Assembly: GCA_018398815.1 (NCBI GenBank)
Contig: CM031603.1
Span: forward strand, 1,090,847 to 1,154,846
Direction of reading: 5' to 3'
Origin: Conus ventricosus
Taxonomy: Eukaryota > Mollusca > Gastropoda > Neogastropoda > Conidae
Length of the DNA: 64,000 nt
Position 1 is the first letter of the stretch, and each line of letters starts with the position of its first letter. The translations under genes were made by a program, and so were the position numbers. Of this stretch, positions 46,460-56,439 are shown in pieces. The notes under the pieces were generated by a model, which saw nothing but the letters and a program-made list of their open reading frames with translations, did no database searches and had not been told where the DNA came from.

Positions 46460-47020
46460 CCATCCTGCAGCCTGTCTTTCTAATGGTGTCACTGGTCAGG
46501 GTTCAGACACACTTCCAGACTTTTGGTAGATATACTGCAGCCTGTCTTTCTAATGGTGTCACTGGTCAGGGTTCAGACACACTTCCAGACTTTTGGTAGA
46601 TATACTGCAGCCTGTCTTTCTAATGGTGTCACTGGTCAGGGTTCAGACACACTTCAGACTTTTGGTAGATATACTGCAGCCTGTCTTTCTAATGGTGTCA
46701 CTGGTCAGGGTTCAGACACACTTCAGACTTTTGGTAGATATACTGCAGCCTGTCTTTCTAATGGTGTCACTGGTCAGGGTTCAGACACACTTCCAGACTT
46801 TTGGTAGATATACTGCAGCCTGTATTTCTAATGGTGTCACTGGTCAGGGTTCAGACACACTTCCAGACTTTTGGTAGATATACTGCAGCCTGTCTTTCTA
46901 ATGGTGTCACTGGTCAGGGTTCAGACACACTTCCAGACTTTTGGTAGATATACTGCAGCCTGTCTTTCTAATGGTGTCAGGGTTCAGACACACTTCCAGA
47001 CTTTTGGTAGATATACAGAA
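46460..47020. repeat. Minisatellite, 70-bp unit
   Basis: Eight units around GTAGATATACTGCAGCCTGT and GTGTCACTGGTCAGGGTTCA. The last unit lacks the CACTGGT segment. Confidence 0.95.
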
Positions 47021-47309
47021 TGAACTAGAATTTTTTTTTTAAAGTAGATATCACGAATATGTATGTAATTTTAGAAATAGATATCACCAATTTCTGTTTG
47101 TGTGTGTGTTATCATTTTGCCACCAGAACATGAACTGTTTCATCAAAATCTTCACTTCCCTTGGTTACTTTAGAACACTGAGGTAATTGATAAGCACTTG
47201 AGTTCACAAATTTCAAGGACTTTTTTTTTTTTAGTCCTTGAAAAGGGGAATCGTCAAAATTCAAGCATTTTAAAGGACTGTCCAGGCCATGTAAGACCCC
47301 TGCAGTGTG

Positions 47310-49090
47310 TTCATATTAATGATGTCACCAGTGATAGGTTTAATCCTACAGTCTGTTCATTGTAATGATGTCACCAGTGATAGGCTTAATCCTACTGTCT
47401 GTTCATTGTAATGATGTCACCAGTGATAGGCTTAATCCCACAGTCTGTTCATTGTAATGATGTCACCAGTGATAGGCTTAATCCTACTGTCTGTTCATTG
47501 TAATGATGTCACCAGTGATAGGCTTAATCCCACAGTCTGTTCATTGTAATGATGTCACCAGTGATAGGCTTAATCCTACTGTCTGTTCATTGTAATGTCA
47601 CCAGTGATAGGCGTAATCCCACAGTCTGTTCATTGTAATGATGTCACCAGTGATAGGCTTAATCCTACAGTCTGTTCATTGTATTGATGTCACCAGTGAT
47701 AGGCTTAATCCTACTGTCTGTTCATTGTAATGATGTCACCAGTGATGGGCTTAATCCCAGTCTGTTCATTGTAATGATGTCACCAGTGATAGGCTTAATC
47801 CTACAGTCTGTTCATTGTATTGATGTCACCAGTGATAGGCTTAATCCTACTGTCTGTTCATTGTAATGATGTCACCAGTGATAGGCTTAATCCCAGTCTG
47901 TTCATTGTAATGATGTCACCAGTGATAGGCTTAATCCTACAGTCTGTTCATTGTAATGATGTCACCAGTGATAGGTTTAATCCTACAGTCTGTTCATTGT
48001 AATGATGTCACCAGTGATGGGCTTAATCCTACAGTCTGTTCATTGTAATGATGTCACCAGTGATAGGTTTAATCCTACAGTCTGTTCATTGTAATGATGT
48101 CACCAGTGATAGGCTTAATCCCAGTCTGTTCATTGTAATGTCACCAGTGATGGGCTTAATCCTACAGTCTGTTCATTGAAATGATGTCACTAGTGATAGG
48201 CTTAATCCTACAGTCTGTTCATTGTAATGATGTCACCAGTGATGGGCTTAATCCCACAGTCTGTTCATTGTAATGATGTCACAGTGATGGGCTTAATCCT
48301 ACAGTCTGTTCACTGTAATGTCACCAGTGATGGGCTTAATCCTAGTCTGTTCATTGTAATGATGTCACCAGTGATGGGCTTAATCCTACTGTCTGTTCAC
48401 TGTAATGATGTCACCAGTGATAGGCTTAATCCCACAGTCTGTTCATTGTAATGATGTCACCAGTGATGGCTTAATCCTACAGTCTGTTCATTGTAATGAT
48501 GTCACCAGTGATAGGTTTAATCCTACAGTCTGTTCATTGTAATGATGTCACCAGTGATGGGCTTAATCCTACAGTCTGTTCATTGTAATGATGTCACCAG
48601 TGATAGGTTTAATCCTACAGTCTGTTCATTGTAATGATGTCACCAGTGATAGGCTTAATCCCAGTCTGTTCATTGTAATGTCACCAGTGATGGGCTTAAT
48701 CCTACAGTCTGTTCATTGAAATGATGTCACTAGTGATAGGCTTAATCCTACAGTCTGTTCATTGTAATGATGTCACCAGTGATGGGCTTAAATCCCACAG
48801 TCTGTTCATTGTAATGATGTCACCAGTGATGGGCTTAATCCTACAGTCTGTTCACTGTAATGTCACCAGTGATGGCTTAATCCTAGTCTGTTCATTGTAA
48901 TGATGTCACCAGTGATGGGCTTAATCCTACTGTCTGTTCACTGTAATGATGTCACCAGTGATAGGCTTAATCCACAGTCTGTTCATTGTAATGATGTCAC
49001 CAGTGATGGGCTTAATCCTACTGTCTGTTCACTGTAATGATGTCACCAGTGATGGGCTTAATCCTACAGTCTGTTCACTGTAATGATGTG
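47310..49090. repeat. Minisatellite, 46-bp unit, with 540-bp higher-order duplication
   Basis: About 39 units around TGATGTCACCAGTGATAGGC and TTAATCCTACAGTCTGTTCA. Variants lack GATG or ACA. A rare unit with TTGAAATGATGTCACTAG occurs at 48,175 and again at 48,715, with matching neighbours, showing that about twelve units were duplicated as a block. Confidence 0.96.
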
Positions 49091-49134
49091 ACTGGCTGTT
49101 TTATCCTGCTTTTTTCTGCAGATTACTCTGATCG

Positions 49135-49400
49135 AAAAGGGAACAAGAACATGATTTAAAAGAAAAGGGAACAGGAATATAATTTAAAAGAAATGGGAAC
49201 AAGAACATGATTTAAAAGAAAAGGGAACAAGAAGATGATATAAAAGAAACGGGAACAAGAACATGATTTAAAAGAAAAGGGAACAAGAACATGATTTAAA
49301 AGAAAAGGGAACAAGAACATGATTTAAAAGAAAAGGGAACAACAAAGAAAATAATCTAAAAGGAAAAGGGAACAAAAACACAAAAGGGAACAAGAACATG
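49135..49400. repeat. 28-bp tandem repeat
   Basis: About nine units around AAAAGGGAACAAGAACATGA followed by TTTAAAAG. Confidence 0.95.
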
Positions 49401-49883
49401 ATACAAGTCTTTGCTTCGATCAAAAAGGGAAGGAAACCATCCTGACAGTTTTTGTGGTGGAATCGCAGTCCATTAACACTGGGACAAACGAAACATTTGG
49501 AAGAATTCCAAATGTAGGATAACTTGGAAGGCTTTAAGCTTTGTTTCCCTATATTTTCAGAAGAGAATCTCGCATACTTAAGATTCTCGTTTTGAAATAT
49601 TGTAGAATCCAGAGTAATTTCACATGATCGATAGAATGGGGCGGGGAGTGGGGACTTCTTGTTTTCAATGTCTGATAACTGGTGCTCCCATAGCATGGCC
49701 TGAGGGCCTCTTACTCCTGCAGCCATTTGGTTCTCATGATAAGGTTGGACTGGCTGAACGGGCTGTAATGGGGAGACAACAGTTGCTGAACATTACACAC
49801 TGCAGGATGGAGCTGACAGCAGACGAGAACGAGGACAACAGATTTGGTGATAGATTGTTTTTCTCCTTGTTTTGCATCTGTCA
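49401..49883. other. Unique stretch; no gene seen
   Basis: No recognised coding or RNA feature up to the target duplication of the next transposon. Confidence 0.4.
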
Positions 49884-50226
49884 GAGTGGCAGACCTGCCT
49901 ACCCTTCCGTAATCGTCCGTAATCTTACGGAAATTAACCCCCCATTACGGAGGTACGATTTTCCGTGCGAAATTACGGAAAAGAAAATTGAAAAACTACG
50001 CAAATTCCAGACTCGAAAAATTGTCGACTGCTAGACCTTTCCGAACCACAGAGTAACTTCCCTTGACTCAAGCCGAAACCACAGATGGTTCGGAACTTGC
50101 GATTGGTCAATGTGGTGCTGTGGGCCAACACGACGCGCCATCACATCTGTGCGCGCCATTCGAAGCCTTTTGTTCAGCCATTGTAAGACAAAGTTTCAAC
50201 CGATTTTTTTGCCGGCGATTGTGAAA

Positions 50227-50677
50227 ATGGCGGAGAAATCTTCTAAACGTTTGCATGAAACCGACGACGAGGGTTCGAAAACCACTGTGCCACAACGGAA
50301 GAAGGCGAAAGAAGCAAGTGTTCCGAAGTAAATACACGCGGACTTGGCCTTGTCTTTTGCAATCCAAAAACATGGACCTGGATTTGTATACTGCTCCATC
50401 GGACATGGGGGAGCAAATGACTGCAAGGCCATATCTCGGGAAAATGCACAAAGAGACAGCTGCCAGTGCCTCTAGTCAGAAGATCACATCGTTGTTTACG
50501 AAATCCAGCGAGAGCAGCCGTCGGACCCACACACGGAAGATCACCAACGCAGAAAGACTGTTGTGTGAGCTGATCTGCGGAAACAACTTGTCCCTGAGCT
50601 GTGCTGACAAGATAGTGGCGAAAATGAAAAGGATGTTTCCAGACTCAGCAATCTCTCAGGCACAATACAAGGCTTAG
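50227..50677 (+). pseudogene. N-terminal fragment of hAT-like transposase (zinc-finger/BED-like region)
   Basis: Starts at ATG 50,227, in an AAAATGGCGGAG context. It reads MAEKSSKRLHETDDEGSK and a basic segment (QRKKAKEASVPK), with a TAA at about 50,330. Shifting frame gives KYTRTWPCLLQSK, then a region whose last zinc ligands survive as HISGK/MHKETAAS. It continues ITSLFTKSSESSR and RLLCELICGNNLSLSCADK to KRMFPDSAISQ, ending at TAG 50,675-50,677. The finger (C-x2-C, H-x4-5-H) plus the ADK-x-MFPDS segment is the usual N-terminal layout of one hAT-like transposase type. The C-x2-C pair is not readable and at least two frame changes occur. After the stop come (CA)n and a G run instead of the catalytic domain. 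Confidence 0.72.
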
Positions 50678-50680
50678 TGC

Positions 50681-50682
<2 letters not shown>

Positions 50683-50723
<41 letters not shown>

Positions 50724-50766
50724 TTTTGTAGTTTTTTTTTTGGGGGGGGGGGGAGGGGGGGTTGTA
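50683..50766. repeat. (CA)n and poly-G inside the hAT-like element
   Basis: CA run at 50,683-50,721 and a G-rich run at 50,741-50,761, where the transposase body would be expected. Confidence 0.93.
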
Positions 50767-51107
50767 CATAGGTTCTTCATCAGTGGTGTCATCTGTGGTG
50801 ACTGCTGTGTAAGTTACAAACTGTCAAGTATATCACCTTTGAATTGACCTGAAACTCCTGTCCTGAGTCTGTCATCAGCCATCATCCCAAGGTATTTTAA
50901 TTCTGCTTTGTTGTTTTTGTTCCTTTTTTACTGTTTATATTTTTTGTTAAAATGTTAAAAATGTAGTTGGAGTTTTGTACACATTATTTGTTCAAAAACG
51001 CCGTGTATTACGCGTCCGTGGAATTACTGAAGGAAAATGCAAAATTACTGAAAATCTCTGTGGTTATTACTGATGAGCATAACATGAGGTAGGCAGGTCT
51101 GGAGTGG

Positions 51108-52440
51108 TTAAACAGCTTGTTTTTTTTTCTTTGTTTTTTTTTCAATTCTTATTTTCATACTGTACATTAGATTTACTGGTGAAAAAAGAAATGTTAATCA
51201 TGCCTGCTGAGAACACTTAACATTTATGTAAGTACTTACGGAAGAACTGTAATCAACATATCAAAAAAAAGTTTTGCGTTTCTTAACGGACTTGTACGTT
51301 TTATTTATTTTTCAGTATCTATCAGGACTTGTGAAAGTCTTTTTCAATCTTTATTTAATCTGAATGGAGCACATGTGTGTATATATACCTGTGTGCAAGT
51401 ATGTGCAAATGTGTCATTGTTACTTGTAACTTAATTTGTCGGTATGGATTTCTCAGAAACGCCACGCTAAAGTAACTTTCTAACAAACTGTTAAATTAAT
51501 TACAGTTTTGAGTGAAATTTCCGCCAAGGAATCAGCATATTTGCACAGTTCTTGTTTAAACATGTTGATCAGCTTGGCAGATTTACTTACCCATGTGAAA
51601 AGATGAGTGGTTGGTGGTCTGTAAATGCTGAGCTGTGTGTAGTTTGTGACATTCTTATACTAGATTAAACAAAAAAAAAGAAAAAGAAAATCCCCCCACC
51701 CCTGTTCTGCCCTCCTAGGCGAACACTTAATGCTGCCAAACACAAAGCACAAGCTTCACACAAAGCGCTGCCCAGTGAAAGAGGAGAGCATCCTGTGTGG
51801 ACATGGTCCGAGTGGACAGCATCTCATCGCCTCCTGTGTGTATGTAACCAGGTTAGAGAGCATCTCTCTCATCACCCTCCTGTGTGCATTCACGGTGTAG
51901 ACCTCATGTTTCCAGTGTTTCAGTCCTGATGTCCAGTGACACAGCCACCAGTCTGCTCTGGCATGTTCTGATATCGTCCAGTGAAGACTGGAAACTCGAG
52001 TTCGGGAGGTTTAGTTTGGTGCGTCCACGATAATGTTGGAGAAATGACTTTTCATGACGTGTCTCTCCAAATAAGGGCATGTTGTTGTGTTTTTGTTTTT
52101 GTTTGTTTTTCTCTCAAGGCTTATACATTATCGATCATTAAATTATCATTGAAAAGATATCACCGAGTTTGGTCTGTTTGTTTTTTTTAAATGGAGATTG
52201 GAAAGTGTGAAGTGAGTGAACTGCATTAACAAAGCAGTATCATTAATCATCAAGCCCTGTGATTTCTTGAACATTTGAAAGCCTTTCACTTGTTTCAGAA
52301 AACCATACCAGCTACTCTTTCTCTACAACTTAAAATGGCACTTTCACCAGCCACTGTACTCATCAAAACAGTATTAGTTCTTCAGCAAATATAACTCATT
52401 TCTGGCAACCACCCTATAAAAAGAACACGCACCGATTTCT
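51108..52440. other. Unique stretch; no gene seen
   Basis: AT-rich, with T runs near 51,120-51,145. It includes a short imperfect repeat of CATCTC-TC and CTCCTGTGTG segments at 51,820-51,885. It lies 3' of the bL34m-like exon on that gene's strand. Confidence 0.4.
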
Positions 52441-52467
52441 TCATGATACACATGTCTGTACCAACCA

Positions 52468-52473
52468 TTTATT
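52468..52473 (-). promoter_or_regulatory. Polyadenylation signal AATAAA
   Basis: Minus-strand AATAAA about 200 bases downstream of the TGA at 52,674-52,676 of the bL34m-like exon. Its position and strand fit the 3' end of that gene. Confidence 0.55.
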
Positions 52474-52673
52474 TCTCAGGGTCACTCTTAACACAAACAA
52501 CTATTTCATCAGGACACACACAGTAATATTACTCATTTCACTCTGACGGCTACCATCAGAAACAACACAAACTTCTTTCGGCACACACGTACAGCATGTA
52601 TTATTTCTTTCTGGAACAAACCAGAGTAAACATGGATGTCTTTGCCCCCTCCCCCGCTGAGCCAGAGTCTCCC

Positions 52674-53226
52674 TCACTTCTTGGCCAGGGCCTGCTTCAT
52701 GCGTTGACGCACCTGCCTGCTGACCAGGTGCTGGTTGTACTTCAGGTGGTGTTTGGGAAGGATTTGCCCGTTGTACGTGCCGGGCAAATCCGATCAAACG
52801 GTGTCAGCTGTGCCGCTTCTTTCAGCTTGCGGCGCCACAGCACCTCGACGCCGCGGGAGTCAGGAGCCGCCGCTCAATGCCGTGCTTGTTGACCCGCTTC
52901 CAGGCGCTTGGCCTGTAGTAGATCTCCGCTCTTCCACGCGCCGGCGTCAAGGAAGGCCCAGCGACTGACAGCAGCGATGGGTGGGAGGTGGACGGGGGTT
53001 TAGCAAGGGGAGACATGACGGTCGTGGTTCTGGTACCAAGACTACCATGGAGAGCGGGGAAAGGAGGGGAGTGGCAGTGGGGACAGATGGGGAGGGTGCT
53101 GACCGCGGCGGTGTGGCGGCGGTGAAGGCGCGGGGCCGAGGAAGGCCTGGCCAGCTGCTGCACTGTGGTAGACACCAGTCCACGTCCAGCACTGGGCAGC
53201 CTGCACGCCAGACACCTGCAACACAC
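52674..53226 (-). CDS. mrpl34: Terminal exon resembling mitochondrial ribosomal protein bL34m (two apparent frame breaks)
   Basis: The minus-strand frame first gives a roughly 95-residue S/T/R/P-rich leader poor in acidic residues (CLACRLPSAGRGLVSTTV onward), suited to a mitochondrial targeting sequence. It then gives IYYRPSAWKRVNKHGIERRL (about 52,863-52,922). The bL34 signature (PS-x2-KR-x2-KHG-x3-RL-x-TPAGV-x-V-x2-RR) completes if one G is restored near 52,853: VEVLWRRKLK. A second frame change near 52,793 leads into GTYNGQILPKHHLKYNQHLV and a basic tail QRMKQALAKK with TGA at 52,674-52,676. bL34m is a small basic protein of the mitochondrial large ribosomal subunit. Typical bL34m proteins stop soon after the RR-x-LKGR segment, so the 40-50-residue tail is unusual. 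The 5' boundary is unsettled: AG acceptor-like sites (TGTGTTGCAG) lie at about 53,215, so further exons may lie upstream. The two indels could be assembly errors, or this could be a pseudogene. Confidence 0.5.
52760..52791. repeat. Hairpin: 11-bp perfect inverted repeat, 10-base loop
   Basis: GGATTTGCCCG at 52,760-52,770 and its exact complement at 52,781-52,791. It sits at the second frame break of the bL34m-like exon. Confidence 0.85.
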
Positions 53227-53269
53227 CGCTTCCCAGGCTCAGGCACAACACAGGATCGGAGGGGCCTGT

Positions 53270-54690
53270 GCTGTAGTTAAAGGGTTACACTGTCCAGCTG
53301 TGAAACTGACAGAGGGTTACACTTACAGTGGTCAGCTGTGGAGATGACAGTCAGAGGGTTACAGTGGTCAGCTGTGAAGATGACAGTCAGAGGTTACAGT
53401 GGTCAGCTGTGGAGATGGCAGTCAGAGGGTTACACTTACAGTGGTCAGCTGTGGAGATGACAGTCAGAGGTTACAGTGGTCAGCTGTGGAGATGACAGTC
53501 AGAGGTTACAGTGGTCAGCTGTGGAGATGGCAGTCAGAGGGTTACAGTGGTCAGCTGTGGAGATGACAGTCAGAGGTTACAGTGGTCAGCTGTGGAGATG
53601 ACAGTCAGAGGTTACAGTGGTCAGCTGTGAGATGGCAGTCAGAGGTTACAGTGGTCAGCTGTGGAGATGGCAGTCAGAGGTTACAGTGGTCAGCTGTGAA
53701 ACTGACAGAGGGCTACACTTACACTTTACAGTGGTGAGCTGTGGAGATGGCAGTCAGAGGGTTACAGTGGTCAGCTGTGAAACTGACAGAGGGCTACACT
53801 TACAGTGGTCAGCTGTGGAGATGGCAGTCAGAGGTTACAGTGGTCAGCTGTGGAGATGGCAGTCAGAGGTTACAGTGGTCAGCTGTGGAGATGACAGTCA
53901 GAGGGTTACAGTGATCAGCTATGGAGATGACAGTCAGAGGTTACAGTGATCAGCTGTGAAACTGACAGAGGGCTACACTTACAGTTGTCAGCTGTGGAGA
54001 TGACAGAGGGCTACAGTGGTCAGCTGTGGAGATGACAGAGGTTACAGTGGTCAGCTGTGAAACTGACAGAGGGCTACACTTACAGTGGTCAGCTGTGTAG
54101 ATGACAGTCAGAGGTTACAGTGGTCAGCTGTGGAGATGACAGTCAGAGGTTACAGTGGTCAGCTGTGGAGGACGACAGTCAGAGGTTACAATGGTCAGCT
54201 GTGTAGATGACAGTCAGAGGGTTACAGTGGTCAGCTGTGGAGATGACAGTCAGAGGTTACAGTGGTCAGCTGTGGAGATGACAGTCGGAGGGTTACAGTG
54301 GTCAGCTGTAGTGGTCAGCTGTGGAGATGACAGAGGATTACAGTGGTCAGCTGTAGTGGTCAGCTGGGAGATGACAGAGGATTACAGTGGTCAGCTGTGG
54401 AGATGACAGTCAAAGGTTACAGTGGTCAGCTGTGGAGATGACAGTCAGAGGATTACAGTGGTCAGCTGTGGAGAGACAGTCAGAGGTTACTTACAGTGGT
54501 CAGCTGTGGAGATGACAGTCAAAGGTTACAGTGGTCAGCTGTAGTGGTCAGCTGTGGAGATGACAGTCAGAGGATTACAGTGATCAGCTGTGGAGATGAC
54601 AGTGGTCAGCTGTAGTGGTCAGCTGTGGAGATGACAGTCAGAGGATTACAGTGGTCAGCTGTAGTGTCAGCTGTGGAGATGACAGGAGCC
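53270..54690. repeat. Minisatellite, about 35-bp unit
   Basis: About 40 units around GGTCAGCTGTGGAGATGACA followed by GTCAGAGGTTACAGT. Variants include GTGAAACTGACAGAGGGCTA. It lies just upstream of the bL34m-like exon on that strand, so it would be intronic or promoter-proximal. Each unit contains CAGCTG. Confidence 0.95.
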
Positions 54691-54734
54691 GGGAGGGGCC
54701 TGTACTATAGTCACACAACTAAAAGTCACATGAT

Positions 54735-55290
54735 ATAGTGCAATCCTTTTGAAAATTAACCTTAAATCACGACTAAAAAAACAGCTCGCAAAATCACTGT
54801 TTCTATTGTTTCGTAAGTTTGAAAATAAACCTTGAATCATGATTGAAAAACAGCTCGCAAAATCACTGTTGTTTCTATTGTTTAGTAAGTTAAGCTTGAA
54901 AATAAACCTTGAATCATGATAGAAAAAAACAGCTCACAAAATTGCTGTTGTTTCTATTGTTTAGTAAGTTAAGCTTGAAAATAAACCTTGAATCATGACT
55001 GAAAAACAGTTGGCAAAATCGCTGTTGTTTCTATTGTTTAGTAAGTTAAGCTTGAAAATAAACCTTGAATCATGATTGAAAAAAACAGCTCACAAAATTG
55101 CTGTTGTTTCTATTGTTTAGTAAGTTAAGCTTGAAAATAAACCTTGAATCATGACTGAAAAACAGCTGGCAAAATCGCTGTTGTTTCTGTTGTTAGTAAG
55201 TCAAGCTTGAAAATAAACCTTGAATCATGACTGAAAAACAGCTGGCAAAATCGCTGTTGTTTCTACCGTTGGCATTGTTTAGTAAGTGTC
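54735..55290. repeat. Minisatellite, about 77-bp unit
   Basis: Seven units around CTTGAAAATAAACCTTGAAT and GCTGTTGTTTCTATTGTTTA. Confidence 0.95.
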
Positions 55291-55392
55291 TCCTCACTTA
55301 CCGGTGCTAATTCTTCACTTTCTTAATGAGCATGTCACAATAGAGTCCCAGAAATTGCACAAGCATACATGTGCACCCTGCATGTGTTTGTG

Positions 55393-55394
55393 TT

Positions 55395-55429
<35 letters not shown>

Positions 55430-55492
55430 TCCTGTGTGTGTGCACACGGTCCTCTGTGTGTGTGTGTGTGTATGTGATCCTGTGTGTGCGCG

Positions 55493-55528
<36 letters not shown>

Positions 55529-55740
55529 CACATAAACAAAAAAAAACAACAAAAAAAGAATGTGTGTGTGTGTGCTCCTCTGTGTGTATATATATGTGTG
55601 TACTGTGTGTGTGCTCCTCTGTGTGTGTGTGTGTGTGTGTGTGCTCCTCTGTGTGTGTGTTTGTGTATGTGTGTGTGTGCGCGTGTGTGTGTGTGTGTGT
55701 GTGCTTCTCTGTGTGTGTGTGTGAGCGTGTGCATGTTTGC
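55393..55740. repeat. Long interrupted (GT)n microsatellite
   Basis: GT tracts separated by a recurring CTCCTCTGTGTG/ATCCTGTGTG interruption. A/C-rich ACAAAAAAAAACAACAAAA lies at about 55,535-55,560. Open frames on both strands are not coding. Confidence 0.95.
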
Positions 55741-56160
55741 TTCTGTGTTTGTGCACATGCACATGATGCAGGAGGAATGCAAGCATGACGAATTGTATGA
55801 TTACCTTTTACCACACACACTATGATGGATATTCTGATGGAAGTTAAATAAATGAAAATGATCTCGAGTCACAAGTGTCTTAGAAGATGATGGTTGCATG
55901 CTGCTGTTCTGGCTCTTGTGATTCAAAACAGTGATCTGCATACAGACAATATTACATGTTATAATGCTTTTGACAAAATCAAAATACGCTACAATAAAGT
56001 TGAAGCTGAAAGCAATGCAACATTTGGGTGAAACATGCTGTGATATCTACACCTCTGTTCCAGGATTTAACCCTTATCTACCTACACGTAGTACACCTCT
56101 GTTCCAGGATTTAACCCTTATTCCCTCCCCAACTCGGCAATATCCACATTTATCCCCACA
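55741..56160. other. Unique stretch with one short duplication
   Basis: ACACCTCTGTTCCAGGATTT and AACCCTTAT occur twice (56,049 and 56,092). No gene seen. Confidence 0.45.
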
Positions 56161-56164
56161 TACT

Positions 56165-56435
56165 CTTCTTCTTCTTCCTAAAATACTGGTTCACTCAAAA
56201 ACGAGGTCACCAGCTGCATGTAAAGAGTAAAATAAAATAACATAAAACAGTGCGACTCAATCTGTTGGCCCCTGGAGCAAATTTGGCAACAAGGGTCGCA
56301 CTCGATATTCAAGAAGTGAAAAGCAATGGCCAGATTCAGGCCCAGGTAACCATAAAAATCTGGGGAAGTTAAAAAAGAAAATCGTCAATATGCAGATCCC
56401 AAAACTGTCGTTTTAACATTATGGTAAAGCAGCTT
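56165..56435 (-). mobile_element. LINE 3' end module, copy 1
   Basis: Plus-strand (TTC)n, AAAATACTGGTTCACTCAAA, then a 200-base 3'-UTR-like module. The module includes GTGCGACTCA, GGCCCCTGGAGCAAATTTGG and GTCGCACTCGATATTCAAGA. It is near-identical to 58,912-59,165. The simple repeat at the low-coordinate end is the element's 3' terminus in minus orientation. Confidence 0.85.
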
Positions 56436-56439
56436 CTCA

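Larger units (their letters stand above)
49890..51101 (+). mobile_element. Internally deleted hAT-like DNA transposon (1,212 bp)
   Basis: Perfect 14-bp terminal inverted repeats CAGACCTGCCTACC (49,890-49,903, complement at 51,088-51,101) are flanked by the 6-bp direct repeat GAGTGG (49,884-49,889 and 51,102-51,107). The left subterminal zone is packed with TTACGGA-type words in both orientations (49,904-49,980), as expected of transposase-binding sites. The CA start and the N-terminal transposase remnant inside point to a hAT-related element. A 6-bp duplication is shorter than the usual 8 bp of hAT elements but is known for some hAT groups. The part that would encode the catalytic domain is missing. 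Confidence 0.88.

Noticed and set aside
53042..53280. Plus-strand Gly/Arg-rich frames over the bL34m-like exon
   Set aside because: They are antisense to the frame carrying the bL34 signature and reflect its GC-rich leader.
55315..55825. Cys/Val or Thr/His-rich frames on both strands
   Set aside because: They are translations of an interrupted GT/CA microsatellite.
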